Assembly: GCF_012034175.1 (NCBI RefSeq)
Contig: NZ_JAATEJ010000023.1
Coordinates: forward strand, 1-64,000
Reading direction: 5' to 3'
Source: Actinacidiphila epipremni
GTDB lineage: Bacteria > Actinomycetota > Actinomycetes > Streptomycetales > Streptomycetaceae
Length of the DNA: 64,000 nt
Shown piece after piece: positions 7,185 to 16,462 of the stretch (position 1 is the first letter of the stretch; each line of letters starts with the position of its first letter). A program made the position numbers and the translations under genes. Below the pieces are notes generated by a model. The model saw only the letters and a program-made list of their open reading frames with translations, searched no databases and had not been told where the DNA came from.

Positions 7185-9403
7185 TGGGCCGACTCGTCCT
7201 TCGCGTCCTGCTCGTCGCCGTCCTCGCCCTCGATCACGGGGACGAGCGAGAGCTTGCCGCGCTGGTCGATCTCGGCGATCTCGACCTGCACCTTGGCGCC
7301 GACACCGAGGACGTCCTCGACGTTCTCCACGCGCTTGCCGCCGGCGAGCTTGCGGATCTGCGAGATGTGCAGCAGGCCGTCCTTGCCGGGCATGAGCGAG
7401 ACGAACGCGCCGAAGGTGGTGGTCTTGACGACCGTGCCCAGGTAGCGCTCGCCGACCTCGGGCATCGTCGGGTTGGCGATCTGGTTGATCATCGTGCGGG
7501 CGGCCTCGGCCTGCGAGCCCTCCGTGGCGCCGATCAGGACCGTGCCGTCGTCCTCGATGGAGATGTCGGCGCCGGTGTCCTCCTGGATCTGGTTGATCAT
7601 CTTGCCCTTGGGGCCGATGACCTCGCCGATCTTGTCCACCGGGATCTTGATGCTGATGATCCGCGGCGCGTTCGGGGACATCTCGTCCGGGGAGTCGATG
7701 GCCTCCATCATCACGTCGAGGATGTGCAGCCGGGCGTCGCGGGCCTGCTTGAGGGCCGCGGCGAGCACGGACGCCGGGATGCCGTCCAGCTTGGTGTCGA
7801 GCTGGAGGGCGGTCACGAAGTCCTTGGTGCCGGCGACCTTGAAGTCCATGTCGCCGAAGGCGTCCTCGGCGCCGAGGATGTCGGTCAGCGCCACGTAGTG
7901 CGTCTCGCCCTCGATCTCCTGTGAGATCAGGCCCATGGCGATACCGGCGACCGGGGCCTTGAGCGGCACACCGGCGTTCAGCAGCGACATGGTGGAGGCG
8001 CACACCGAGCCCATCGAGGTGGAGCCGTTGGAGCCCAGCGCCTCGGAGACCTGCCGGATCGCGTAGGGGAACTCCTCGCGGGTCGGCAGGACCGGGATCA
8101 GGGCGCGCTCGGCGAGCGCGCCGTGGCCGATCTCGCGGCGCTTGGGGGAGCCGACGCGGCCGGTCTCGCCGACGGAGTACGGCGGGAAGTTGTAGTTGTG
8201 CATGTAGCGCTTGCGCGTCTCGGGCGCCAGCGTGTCCAGCTGCTGCTCCATGCGGAGCATGTTGAGGGTGGTGACGCCCAGGATCTGGGTCTCACCGCGC
8301 TCGAACAGCGCCGAGCCGTGCACCCGCGGGATCGCCTCGACCTCGGCGGCCAGGGTGCGGATGTCGGTGACGCCGCGGCCGTCGATACGGACCTTGTCGC
8401 GGATGACGCGCTGGCGGACCAGCTTCTTGGTCAGCGAGCGGTAGGCGGCGGAGATCTCCTTCTCGCGGCCCTCGAACTGCGGCAGGAGCTTCTCGGCGGC
8501 CAGGCCCTTGACGCGGTCCAGCTCGGCCTCGCGGGCCTGCTTGCCGGCGATGGTCAGCGCCTGCGCCAGCTCGTCGGTGACCGCGGCCTCCAGGGCCTCG
8601 AAGACGTCGGCCTCGTACTCGAGGAAGACGGGGAATTCGGCGGTCGGCTTGGCGGCCTTGCCGGCCAGCTCCGACTGCGCCTTGCACAGGACCTTGATGA
8701 ACGGCTTGGCGGCCTCCAGGCCGGAGGCGACGACCTCCTCGGTCGGCGCCTCGGCGCCGCCCTCGACGAGCCTGATCGTCTTGTCGGTGGCCTCGGCCTC
8801 GACCATCATGATCGCCACGTCGCCGTCGTCCAGCACGCGGCCGGCGACGACCATGTCGAACACGGCCTCCTCCAGCTCGGTGTGCGTGGGGAAGGCCACC
8901 CACTGGCCGCGGATCAGGGCGACGCGCACGCCGCCGATCGGGCCGGAGAAGGGCAGGCCGGCCAGCTGCGTGGAGCAGGAGGCGGCGTTGATCGCGACCA
9001 CGTCGTAGAGGTGGTCGGGGTTGAGCGCCATGATGGTGGCGACGATCTGGATCTCGTTGCGCAGGCCCTTGACGAAGGACGGGCGCAGCGGGCGGTCGAT
9101 CAGCCGGCAGGTGAGGATGGCGTCCTCGGAGGGGCGGCCCTCGCGGCGGAAGAACGAGCCGGGGATGCGGCCGGCGGCGTACATGCGCTCCTCGACGTCC
9201 ACCGTGAGGGGGAAGAAGTCGAAGTGCTCCTTGGGCTGCTTGGAAGCGCTGGTGGCCGACAGCACCATGGTGTCGTCGTCCAGGTAGGCCACGGCGGAGC
9301 CGGCGGCCTGACGGGCCAGCCGGCCCGTCTCGAAGCGGATGGTGCGGGTGCCGAAGGTCCCGTTGTCGATGACGGCTTCGGCGTAGTGGGTCTCGTTCTC
9401 CAC
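7181..9403 (-). CDS. pnp: Polynucleotide phosphorylase
   Basis: PNPase is a 3'-to-5' phosphorolytic exoribonuclease that in streptomycetes also adds poly(A)-like tails. The 740-residue protein has two RNase PH domains joined by a helical domain, a KH domain (IPVDKIGEVIGPKGKMINQI, in the region of residues 590-610) and an S1 domain near the C terminus. The C-terminal tail is acidic. The start is GTG 9403 with GAGGAG upstream; earlier in-frame codons encode arginine-rich filler. It follows rpsO after a 312-bp spacer with two hairpins. In S. coelicolor this spacer is known to carry a pnp promoter and an RNase III-processed hairpin. Confidence 0.97.
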   Translation of the reverse strand: MENETHYAEAVIDNGTFGTRTIRFETGRLARQAAGSAVAYLDDDTMVLSATSASKQPKEHFDFFPLTVDVEERMYAAGRIPGSFFRREGRPSEDAILTCRLIDRPLRPSFVKGLRNEIQIVATIMALNPDHLYDVVAINAASCSTQLAGLPFSGPIGGVRVALIRGQWVAFPTHTELEEAVFDMVVAGRVLDDGDVAIMMVEAEATDKTIRLVEGGAEAPTEEVVASGLEAAKPFIKVLCKAQSELAGKAAKPTAEFPVFLEYEADVFEALEAAVTDELAQALTIAGKQAREAELDRVKGLAAEKLLPQFEGREKEISAAYRSLTKKLVRQRVIRDKVRIDGRGVTDIRTLAAEVEAIPRVHGSALFERGETQILGVTTLNMLRMEQQLDTLAPETRKRYMHNYNFPPYSVGETGRVGSPKRREIGHGALAERALIPVLPTREEFPYAIRQVSEALGSNGSTSMGSVCASTMSLLNAGVPLKAPVAGIAMGLISQEIEGETHYVALTDILGAEDAFGDMDFKVAGTKDFVTALQLDTKLDGIPASVLAAALKQARDARLHILDVMMEAIDSPDEMSPNAPRIISIKIPVDKIGEVIGPKGKMINQIQEDTGADISIEDDGTVLIGATEGSQAEAARTMINQIANPTMPEVGERYLGTVVKTTTFGAFVSLMPGKDGLLHISQIRKLAGGKRVENVEDVLGVGAKVQVEIAEIDQRGKLSLVPVIEGEDGDEQDAKDESAQ

Positions 9404-9550
9404 TATGGGGTTTCTCCTCGTCTCGCCCGCGGGGCGTTTCCCCGTGGGCCATCGGTGGAGGGGCGTCCTGCCGGGGCCGGTCTTCGATCGAAGCCACCGG
9501 GGGCGTAACCACCCGGAAGCCACTACCGAGGACCGGCAGCTGCGGCGGAT

Positions 9551-9567
9551 AGGAGGACGCTCCTCCT
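9551..9567 (-). other. AGGAGGA-containing hairpin in the pnp leader
   Basis: A perfect 7-bp inverted repeat, AGGAGGA / TCCTCCT, with a 3-nt loop lies about 150 nt upstream of the pnp start. It resembles a sequestered Shine-Dalgarno sequence but has no open frame after it. It may be part of the processed leader involved in PNPase autoregulation. Confidence 0.4.
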
Positions 9568-9672
9568 CATACGTTGTCAACAGCAGTCAACATCACCATT
9601 GCACCAGATGACGCACGTGTCGCGCACGTCTTGTGCGCGCTTCGTGACCGTCGTGGCGGCGCATATGGCAAA

Positions 9673-9704
9673 GGGAGCGGCCCCGTCCGACGGGAACCGC
9701 TCCC
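9673..9704 (-). terminator. rpsO-pnp intergenic hairpin
   Basis: The stem GGGAGCGG/CCGCTCCC (9673-9680, 9697-9704) contains an inner CCCG/CGGG stem, starts 11 nt after the rpsO stop codon, and is followed on the minus strand by TTT. It is likely a leaky terminator or RNase III site separating rpsO from pnp, as reported for S. coelicolor. Confidence 0.65.
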
Positions 9705-9715
9705 CAGCACGCGTC

Positions 9716-10003
9716 CTAGCGAACGCCCGCCGCACCGGCACGGATGCCGAGGCGCTCGCGCAGCTCACGGAAGCGCGTGATGTCCTTCTTGGCCAGGTAC
9801 TGCAGCAGGCGGCGGCGCTGGCCGACCAGGATGAGCAGACCGCGGCGCGAGTGGTGGTCGTGCTTGTGGGTCTTGAGGTGCTCGGTCAGGTCCGAGATGC
9901 GCCGCGAAAGCAGCGCGACCTGGACCTCGGGGGAGCCGGTGTCGCCTTCCTTGGTGCCGAACTCGGCGATGATCTGCTTCTTCGTCTCGACATCGAGAGC
10001 CAT
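9716..10003 (-). CDS. rpsO: 30S ribosomal protein S15
   Basis: The 95-residue protein binds 16S rRNA in the central domain of the small subunit. The family pattern is complete: TGSPEVQVALLSRRISDLTEHL, then HKHDHHSRRGLL and QRRRLLQYL. The ATG at 10003 follows a strong GGAGGAG site. It heads the operon rpsO-pnp-M16-dapB-TPR. The 155 bp upstream contain a TAGTCT -10-like element on the minus strand (10122-10127) without a good -35. Confidence 0.98.
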   Translation of the reverse strand: MALDVETKKQIIAEFGTKEGDTGSPEVQVALLSRRISDLTEHLKTHKHDHHSRRGLLILVGQRRRLLQYLAKKDITRFRELRERLGIRAGAAGVR

Positions 10004-10158
10004 ACGGACTCCTCCAGGGGTCAGTCGCCGGCGAGCGCCCCCGGTCTTCTTCGCGGGGAGATCTTCTGTGACTCGCACGGCACACGGTCACCGGGCGTGA
10101 GCGCACGGGTGACCTCACCACAGACTACCAGCCGGTGATCGTGCTCCTTACCGGCGGG

Positions 10159-11628
10159 TCAGTCGCTGCTGAGGCCGCGGACCGAGCTGTAGACCTTCAG
10201 GACCGCCAGGCACAGCGGGACCAGCGACAGCAGCACGACGCCCTCGGTGAGGTCCAGGCTGCGGCCCCAGAACGGCGAGACGCCCTTGCGCGGCACGATC
10301 AGGCCGATCGCGACCATCAGCACCGCGCCCGCCGCGATCGCCGCGGACAGCCACAGGGTGTGCAGGTCCAGCGGGCTGTGGTCGCCGTGCGCCAGGTGGA
10401 TCAGCAGCGAGGTGTCGGGGTTGAGCGCGAGGCCCAGGATGAGCAGCGCGATCGCGAGGATCCCGGCCACCACCAGGCTCGCGACCTGCGTGGTGTAGCG
10501 GAAGAGCCGGGCGCGCAGCAGTGCGGCGACGCCCGCGGTCAGGGCCAGCACCTGGGCGGGCGCGGAGTGGGAGAAGCCCATGACGGCGGTGGCGCCGACG
10601 ACGGTGGCCGCGCAGCCGCCGACCAGGCCGAGCAGCAGCTCGTGGCCGCGGCGGGCCTGCGCCGCGACGGCCTCGTAGTCGATGGGCGGCTCGGGGTCGG
10701 CGCGCCGGTCGCCGTACCGCTCCATGACCTCGGCGGACGGCTCGGGCTGGCCGAAACCGATCGGGAGCCGGGCGAAGCGCGCGGACCAGCCGGGCAGGAA
10801 GCCGACCAGCCCGACCGCGGCGACGGCGGCGACCGAGGCGACGGCGCGCGGCGGGGCGTCGGTGGCGATGGCGCCGTACGTGGCCAGGGTGCCGGCGGCG
10901 GCCAGGAACGCCGACGCCACGAAGGGCGCGTCGCCGGTCGGCAGCACCGCGACGAGGATCGCCGAGGCCAGCAGCACCGTCGCGCAGCCCACCAGGAACT
11001 GCAGCCGGCCCGGTCCGTGCCCGGCGTCGGGGGCGACGATGCCGGAGCCGGCGATCAGCAGGTGCGGCAGCGCGGCCAGGCCCAGGGCGACCGCGGCGGC
11101 GCGGTCGCGGTAGACGCGGGCGCGTACGGCGGCGAAGGCGATCAGGACCGTGCCGATGACGCCGGCGACGACGCCCGGCATGGAGTGCATGTCGTGCCGG
11201 ACCGGTTCGGCCCACCACAGGACGAAGCACATCATCACCAGCAGCACCGCGCCGCCGGTCAGGCCGACCGCCCGCATCAGGTCGTCGGACCAGCGGCGCC
11301 GGTCGCGGACCACGGCGGTGGCTATGGCGTCGGCGACGTCGTCGTGGACGGCGGGCGGCAGCGACTCGGCGAACGCGCGCAGGGCGATCAGCTCGCCGTC
11401 CAGCACGCGCTGCGCGGACAGCGACAGGGCGGGGTCCAGCACGCTGCCGTCCCGGCGGACGAGGTGGAAGCCGGTGGGCTCCTCCTCGCTCTGCACCTGC
11501 CCCGACAGGCGCAGGATGTCCGGGCGCAGGTCGGCGACCGGCAGGTCGTCCGGAAGCGCCACGTCGATCCTGCTGTCCGGCGCCACGACCGTGACGCGGC
11601 AGAATCCGGTCGCTGAGATCGTGCTCAC
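10159..11628 (-). CDS. eccD: Type VII secretion membrane channel protein EccD
   Basis: EccD is the most hydrophobic core subunit of the ESX secretion complex. The 489-residue protein has an N-terminal ubiquitin-like (YukD) domain (about residues 5-80, CRVTVVAPDSRIDVALPDDLPV...) followed by roughly eleven membrane helices in two groups. A cytosolic loop around 300-335 separates the groups. GTG 11628 is chosen because AGGGGG lies 9 nt upstream; an ATG 14 codons earlier has no such site. It diverges from eccC over a 135-bp AT-rich spacer. Confidence 0.9.
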   Translation of the reverse strand: MSTISATGFCRVTVVAPDSRIDVALPDDLPVADLRPDILRLSGQVQSEEEPTGFHLVRRDGSVLDPALSLSAQRVLDGELIALRAFAESLPPAVHDDVADAIATAVVRDRRRWSDDLMRAVGLTGGAVLLVMMCFVLWWAEPVRHDMHSMPGVVAGVIGTVLIAFAAVRARVYRDRAAAVALGLAALPHLLIAGSGIVAPDAGHGPGRLQFLVGCATVLLASAILVAVLPTGDAPFVASAFLAAAGTLATYGAIATDAPPRAVASVAAVAAVGLVGFLPGWSARFARLPIGFGQPEPSAEVMERYGDRRADPEPPIDYEAVAAQARRGHELLLGLVGGCAATVVGATAVMGFSHSAPAQVLALTAGVAALLRARLFRYTTQVASLVVAGILAIALLILGLALNPDTSLLIHLAHGDHSPLDLHTLWLSAAIAAGAVLMVAIGLIVPRKGVSPFWGRSLDLTEGVVLLSLVPLCLAVLKVYSSVRGLSSD

Positions 11629-11763
11629 CGCGCTGTGCCCCCTAGCGTGCGGTAGTCCGCGTGCAGCCAACTCCCGCCTGGCCGGTGGGCAGTGGCTGTA
11701 AGTAGTATCTGCGACAAAATATCAGTCACGACGGGTCGATGATCCCGGGGGGCGAGCACATCA
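11629..11763. promoter_or_regulatory. Divergent eccD/eccC promoter region
   Basis: Between the two starts lies an AT-rich island (about 11697-11730, containing AGTAGTATCT and ACAAAATATC) that contrasts with the GC-rich surroundings. It must contain outward promoters for both genes. I cannot place -35/-10 pairs with confidence. Confidence 0.5.
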
Positions 11764-14700
11764 GTGAGTTCGGTCATCGTCAAGCGTCCGGCGCGGGCTT
11801 TCCCGCCGGAGGTGCCGGCAGAAGAGCTTGAGCTGGCGCCGCCGCCGGAACTCCAACGCGGCCAGGACCAGGGCGTGATGATGATGCTGCTGCCCATGCT
11901 CGCCATGGGCGGCTCTGCGGCGTATTTCTTCATGCCCGGTTCGCAGCCCATCATGAAGGTGATGGGCGGCCTGATGATGACGTCGATGGTCGCCATGGGC
12001 ATCGGCCAGGTCGTGCGGACCCGGCAGGGCGCCAGCGGCCATATGGCCGACGGCCGCCGTGACTACCTCAAGTACCTGGCGCAGCAGCGCCGTAAGGCCC
12101 GCAAGGTGGCCGAGCAGCAGCGCAACAGCCAGCTCTACACCCATCCCGCGCCCGACCAGCTGTGGGCGCTGGCCGCGGAGGGCAAGCGGATCTGGGAGCG
12201 GCGCCCCGGCGACGACGACTTCGGACAGGTGAGGGTCGGGCTCGCCCCGCAGCAATTGGCCACGCCGTTGGTGGCGCCGGAGACGGCGCCGGTGGACCAG
12301 CTGGAGCCGCTCACCGCGCACGCCATGCAGCGTTTCATCGCCGCCTACGGCACGGTCGAGGGCCTGCCGCTTGCGGTGTCGCTGCGGGCGTTCGCGCATG
12401 TGGCGCTGACCGGTGAGCCGGCCGCTGTGTACGGGCAGGCGCGGGCGATGATCGCGCAGCTGACCGCGCTGCACTCCCCCGCCGACATGGTGCTGGGCGT
12501 GGCGGCGTCGCCGTCGGCGATGCGCGAGTGGGAGTGGGTCAAGTGGCTGCCGCACGCGCAGTCCGGGGCGGAGCTGGACGGGGCCGGCACCCGGCGCCTG
12601 GTGGTAGGCGACCTGGGCGAGCTGGAGGAGCTGCTGCGCGGCCGGCTGGAGGACCGGCCGCGGTTCCAGCGGGACGCGACGCCGCTGCTGGACCAGCCGC
12701 ACCTGGTGGTCTTCGTCGACGGCGGCGCCGTCCCGGCGACGTCGGTGCTGGCGTCCGCGGAGGGGCTGCTGGGCGTGACGCTGGTGGAGGTGGCGCCGGG
12801 CGAGAGCGGTGAGCCGCGCGGCGACCTGTGGCTGCGCTGCACGGCCGAGGAGATGCTGCTGCGCTCGTCGGCGGGGCATGCGTACGGCGGCACGCCGGAC
12901 CGGCTCAGCGCGATCGAGGCGGAGTCCCTGGCGCGGCAGTTGGCGCCGCTGCGGCCGGCGGACGGCGGTGAGGACGAACCGCTGCTGTCCAACCTGGACT
13001 TCACCGACCTGATGGGCATCGGCGAGGCCGGCTCGTTCGACGTGGCGCGCGGCTGGGTGCCGCGCAGCCAGCACGAGCGGCTGCGGGTGCCGATCGGCGT
13101 CGGCGAGGACGGCGAGCCGGTCTACCTGGACCTGAAGGAGGCCGCGCAGGAGGGCATGGGCCCGCACGGGCTGTGCGTGGGCGCGACCGGTTCCGGCAAG
13201 TCGGAGCTGCTGCGCACCCTGGTGCTCGGGCTGGCGGTCACCCACTCGTCGGAGTCGCTGAACTTCGTGCTCGCCGACTTCAAGGGCGGCGCGACCTTCG
13301 CCGGGATGAGCGAGATGCCGCACGTGTCGGCGGTCATCACCAACCTCGCCGACGACCTGACGCTGGTCGACCGCATGCGCGACTCGATCACCGGTGAACT
13401 GCAGCGCCGCCAGGAGCTGCTGAAGTCCACCGGCAACTACGCCAACATCCACGACTACGAGCGGGCCAGGACCGCGGGTGCGGCGCTTGAGCCGCTGGCG
13501 TCACTGGTGCTGGTCATCGACGAGTTCAGCGAACTGCTCACCGCCAAGCCCGAGTTCATCGACATGTTCATCCAGATCGGCCGGATCGGCCGGTCGCTGG
13601 GCGTGCACCTGCTGCTGGCCTCGCAGCGCCTGGAGGAGGGCCGGCTGCGCGGCCTGGACACGTACCTGTCGTACCGCATCGGCCTGCGGACCTTCTCCGC
13701 CTCGGAGTCGCGGGCGGCGCTGGGCGTGCCGGACGCGTACCACCTGCCGTCGGTGCCGGGTTCGGGCTACCTGAAGTTCGGCACGGACACCATGGTGCGG
13801 TTCAAGGCGGCGTACGTCTCCGGTCCGTACCGCCGCGGGCAGGCCGCGGAGGCGGACGGCTCGGTGATGGCCGGTCGCCGGGCGGCGCCGTTCACCGCGG
13901 CGCAGGTGCCGATGAGCGCGCCGGTCGCGCAGCCGGTGGCGCAGCGGGACGACGCGGTCGCCGACACCGTGCTGGACGTGCTCGTGCGGCGGCTGGAGGG
14001 CCGCGGCCCGGAGGCGCACCAGGTGTGGCTGCCGCCGCTGGACGAGGCGCCGAGCCTGGACCGGCTGATGCCGCTGGCGGTGTCGGAGCGCGGTCTGCAG
14101 GCGAGCAGCGGGGTGGCGCTGGGGTCGCTGACCGCGCCGCTGGGCATCGTGGACAAGCCGTTCGAGCAGCGCCGCGACCCGCTGATGCTGGACTTCAGCG
14201 GCGCGGCCGGCCACGGCCTGGTCGTCGGCGGTCCGCGCAGCGGCAAGTCGACGCTGCTGCGCACATTGGTGACGTCCTTCGCGCTGACGCACACCCCGGA
14301 TGAAGTGCAGTTCTACTGCCTGGACTTCGGTGGCGGCGCGCTGCGCGCCGTGGACGGGCTCGCGCATGTCGGCGGTGTCGCCGGGCGGCTGGAGCCGGAC
14401 CGGGTGCGGCGCGCTGTCGCGGAGGTCGCGGGCGTGCTGGCCCGCCGTGAGGAGGTCTTCCGCAGTCGCGGCATCGACACGGTCGCGTCGTACCGCAGGA
14501 TGCGGGCGACCGGTGAGCTGCCCGACGAGCGGTGGGGCGACGTCTTCCTGCTGATCGACGGCTGGGGCGCGTTCAAGCAGGACAACGAGCAACTGGAGCC
14601 CGTCGTCGCGGACATCGCAGCGCGCGGTCTCGGCTTCGGTGTGCACGTCGTCATCACCGCGTCGCGCTACATGGAGGTCAGGGCGGCGCTGAAGGACCAG

Positions 14701-15687
14701 TTGCTGAACCGGCTGGAGCTGCGGCTCGGCGACACCATGGACTCCGAGATCAACCGCAAGGTCGCCGCGAACGTGCCGCCGGGGGTTCCGGGGCGCGGCA
14801 TCACGCCGGCGCAGCTGCACTTCATGGCGGGCCTGCCGCGTATCGACGGCAGTTCGTCGGCGGCCGACCTCGCCGAGGGCGGCTCGGCCCTGATCGAGGC
14901 GGTCAACTCGGCCTGGCGCGGGCAGACCGCGCCGGCGATCCGGATGCTGCCGCGCATGCTGCCCGCCGAGCAGCTGCCGGACGGTTCGCGCTTCCCCGAG
15001 CGGGGGATCGCCATCGGCATCGACGAGACGGCGCTCGCGCCGGTCTTCGTCAACTTCGAGACCGATCCGGTGCTGATCATCTTCGGTGACAGCGAGTCGG
15101 GCAAGACGGCCGCGCTGCGGCACATCGCCCGCCAGTTGAGCCGCCGCTACACCCCGCAGGAGGCGATGCTCGTCGTCTCCGACTACCGGCGCACACTGCT
15201 CGGTTCGCTGCCCGAGAGCCATGTGCTGGAGTACGTGGCGGCGTCCGCGGCCATGGAGACGCACATGACGGAGGTCGCCAAGCTCGTCGAGCGGCGCGCC
15301 CCCGGGCCCGACGTCACACCGCGGCAGTTGCGCGACCGCAGTTGGTGGAGCGGACCGCAGCTGTTCGTGCTGATCGACGACTACGAGCTGGTCACGGCGG
15401 GCAGCAACCCGATGGCGCAGCTCGCCGACAGCCTGCCGTTCGCCCGTGACGTGGGGGTGCGCTTCATCCTGGCGCGCAGCAGCGGCGGCGCGGGCCGGTC
15501 CATGTACGAGCCGTTCATGCAGCGGGCCAAGGAACTGGCCGCACAGGGCCTGGTGCTGTCCGGCGACCCGGGCGAGGGCGAGCTGATGGGCAGTATCCGG
15601 CCGCGGCAGATGCCGCCCGGGCGGGCGATCTTCTCGGCCCGGCGCGGCGGGGCGCGGCTGGTCCAGCTGGCCTGGAACCCCGAGTGA
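11764..15687 (+). CDS. eccC: Type VII secretion FtsK/SpoIIIE-type ATPase EccC
   Basis: EccC is the motor and substrate-recognition subunit of the ESX system. The single 1307-residue chain has two N-terminal membrane helices (about 37-80), a DUF-type stalk, and three FtsK/SpoIIIE ATPase domains. The Walker A motifs are GATGSGKSE (K479), GGPRSGKST (K828) and GDSESGKTA (K1114). The first domain has a canonical acidic Walker B (LVLVIDEFSELL); the second reads FLLIDGW and the third FVLIDDY. The usual Ca/Cb split of ESX-1 is absent. GTG 11764 follows a GGGGGGCGAG site. Toxin-type cargo genes follow downstream after a terminator-like hairpin. Confidence 0.97.
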   Translation: MSSVIVKRPARAFPPEVPAEELELAPPPELQRGQDQGVMMMLLPMLAMGGSAAYFFMPGSQPIMKVMGGLMMTSMVAMGIGQVVRTRQGASGHMADGRRDYLKYLAQQRRKARKVAEQQRNSQLYTHPAPDQLWALAAEGKRIWERRPGDDDFGQVRVGLAPQQLATPLVAPETAPVDQLEPLTAHAMQRFIAAYGTVEGLPLAVSLRAFAHVALTGEPAAVYGQARAMIAQLTALHSPADMVLGVAASPSAMREWEWVKWLPHAQSGAELDGAGTRRLVVGDLGELEELLRGRLEDRPRFQRDATPLLDQPHLVVFVDGGAVPATSVLASAEGLLGVTLVEVAPGESGEPRGDLWLRCTAEEMLLRSSAGHAYGGTPDRLSAIEAESLARQLAPLRPADGGEDEPLLSNLDFTDLMGIGEAGSFDVARGWVPRSQHERLRVPIGVGEDGEPVYLDLKEAAQEGMGPHGLCVGATGSGKSELLRTLVLGLAVTHSSESLNFVLADFKGGATFAGMSEMPHVSAVITNLADDLTLVDRMRDSITGELQRRQELLKSTGNYANIHDYERARTAGAALEPLASLVLVIDEFSELLTAKPEFIDMFIQIGRIGRSLGVHLLLASQRLEEGRLRGLDTYLSYRIGLRTFSASESRAALGVPDAYHLPSVPGSGYLKFGTDTMVRFKAAYVSGPYRRGQAAEADGSVMAGRRAAPFTAAQVPMSAPVAQPVAQRDDAVADTVLDVLVRRLEGRGPEAHQVWLPPLDEAPSLDRLMPLAVSERGLQASSGVALGSLTAPLGIVDKPFEQRRDPLMLDFSGAAGHGLVVGGPRSGKSTLLRTLVTSFALTHTPDEVQFYCLDFGGGALRAVDGLAHVGGVAGRLEPDRVRRAVAEVAGVLARREEVFRSRGIDTVASYRRMRATGELPDERWGDVFLLIDGWGAFKQDNEQLEPVVADIAARGLGFGVHVVITASRYMEVRAALKDQLLNRLELRLGDTMDSEINRKVAANVPPGVPGRGITPAQLHFMAGLPRIDGSSSAADLAEGGSALIEAVNSAWRGQTAPAIRMLPRMLPAEQLPDGSRFPERGIAIGIDETALAPVFVNFETDPVLIIFGDSESGKTAALRHIARQLSRRYTPQEAMLVVSDYRRTLLGSLPESHVLEYVAASAAMETHMTEVAKLVERRAPGPDVTPRQLRDRSWWSGPQLFVLIDDYELVTAGSNPMAQLADSLPFARDVGVRFILARSSGGAGRSMYEPFMQRAKELAAQGLVLSGDPGEGELMGSIRPRQMPPGRAIFSARRGGARLVQLAWNPE

Positions 15688-15710
15688 GCTGCGGCTTGTT
15701 GACGGCGGGG

Positions 15711-15726
15711 GGCCGGGCACCCGGCC
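15711..15726 (+). terminator. Hairpin downstream of eccC
   Basis: GGCCGGG/CCCGGCC (7-bp arms, 2-nt spacer) starts 23 nt after the eccC stop, and a TTTT run follows about 10 nt beyond the stem. It probably reduces read-through from eccC into the cargo module. Confidence 0.5.
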
Positions 15727-15808
15727 GCCTGCTAGCTTTTCCGGGTGGAGTGAGGGCGAGTGTGTGCGGCCGGGATTGTGCTGCCGCACCGGCGATGGGG
15801 GCACGATC

Positions 15809-16462
15809 ATGAAGTCGGACTGGGACCGGTTCTACGGTTCCGGCGGTGACGCGGCGCCGGCCGGCTCCGACGGGAAGCCGGAGACCCCCGCGGGCGGGCC
15901 CGGGGGCGCCGGGGACGTACCGGAGCGGGCGCCCGGCGGCGACGGCCCGGTCACGCCGGCCCAGTCGCGGCTGACGGACCTGGTGGCCGGCGCGGGCGAC
16001 CGCCCGACGGTGCCGGTCGCCGCGGCCTTCGGGGCGCTGCCGACGGCGCAGGAGGGCGCGCACGCGGCGCTCATTGCGGAGCTGACGGATCTGCACGCCG
16101 GGAACGGCGACCCGGTGGCGCTCATCGACGCCTTCCGCGCGAGCGTGGTGATGGTGCCGACCATCGAGGGCGACCTGTGGGCGACCAAGTCGGGCGGTGT
16201 GCACTGGGTGTACGCCTTCTCCGACGACACCGAGCTGGCGCGTTTCGCGGTGGCCCGCGGCGCGGACGGCTCGCAGGACGTGGACTACGTGACGGTCCAC
16301 GGGTGGCGGCTGCTGGACGAGGTGGTGCCCGCGGTCGGCGAGCCGGCCGGTGTGGCGCTGGACGTGGCGGGCGGCCTGCCGATGCTCTTCCCGCCCGTGG
16401 TGGGCGTGGTACCTGACAGGGCCGCGGTGGACGCCGTGGCGGTGAACGGGGAGGAACGATGA
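15809..16462 (+). CDS. SseB-like protein of the T7SS cargo module
   Basis: The 217-residue soluble protein has a low-complexity Gly/Pro/Ala N terminus (1-60). The rest resembles the SseB N-terminal fold (ALIDAFRASVVMVPTIEGDLWA, then WVYAFSDDTELARF and a final LPMLFPPVV). SseB-like domains occur as accessory proteins in polymorphic toxin loci and near secretion systems, but the biochemical role is unknown. ATG 15809 follows GATGGGG. Its stop codon overlaps the next start (ATGA at 16459), so it is translationally coupled to the WXG-like protein. The SseB assignment is by pattern only. Confidence 0.65.
   Translation: MKSDWDRFYGSGGDAAPAGSDGKPETPAGGPGGAGDVPERAPGGDGPVTPAQSRLTDLVAGAGDRPTVPVAAAFGALPTAQEGAHAALIAELTDLHAGNGDPVALIDAFRASVVMVPTIEGDLWATKSGGVHWVYAFSDDTELARFAVARGADGSQDVDYVTVHGWRLLDEVVPAVGEPAGVALDVAGGLPMLFPPVVGVVPDRAAVDAVAVNGEER

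Larger units (their letters stand above)
9404..9715 (-). other. rpsO-pnp intergenic spacer
   Basis: This 312-bp stretch has no plausible gene. It holds the rpsO terminator-like hairpin (9673-9704), a locally AT-rich segment around 9570-9670 with TTGACT and TTGACA hexamers on the minus strand (candidate pnp promoter, -10 unclear), a small perfect hairpin at 9551-9567, and the pnp ribosome site. Confidence 0.6.
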
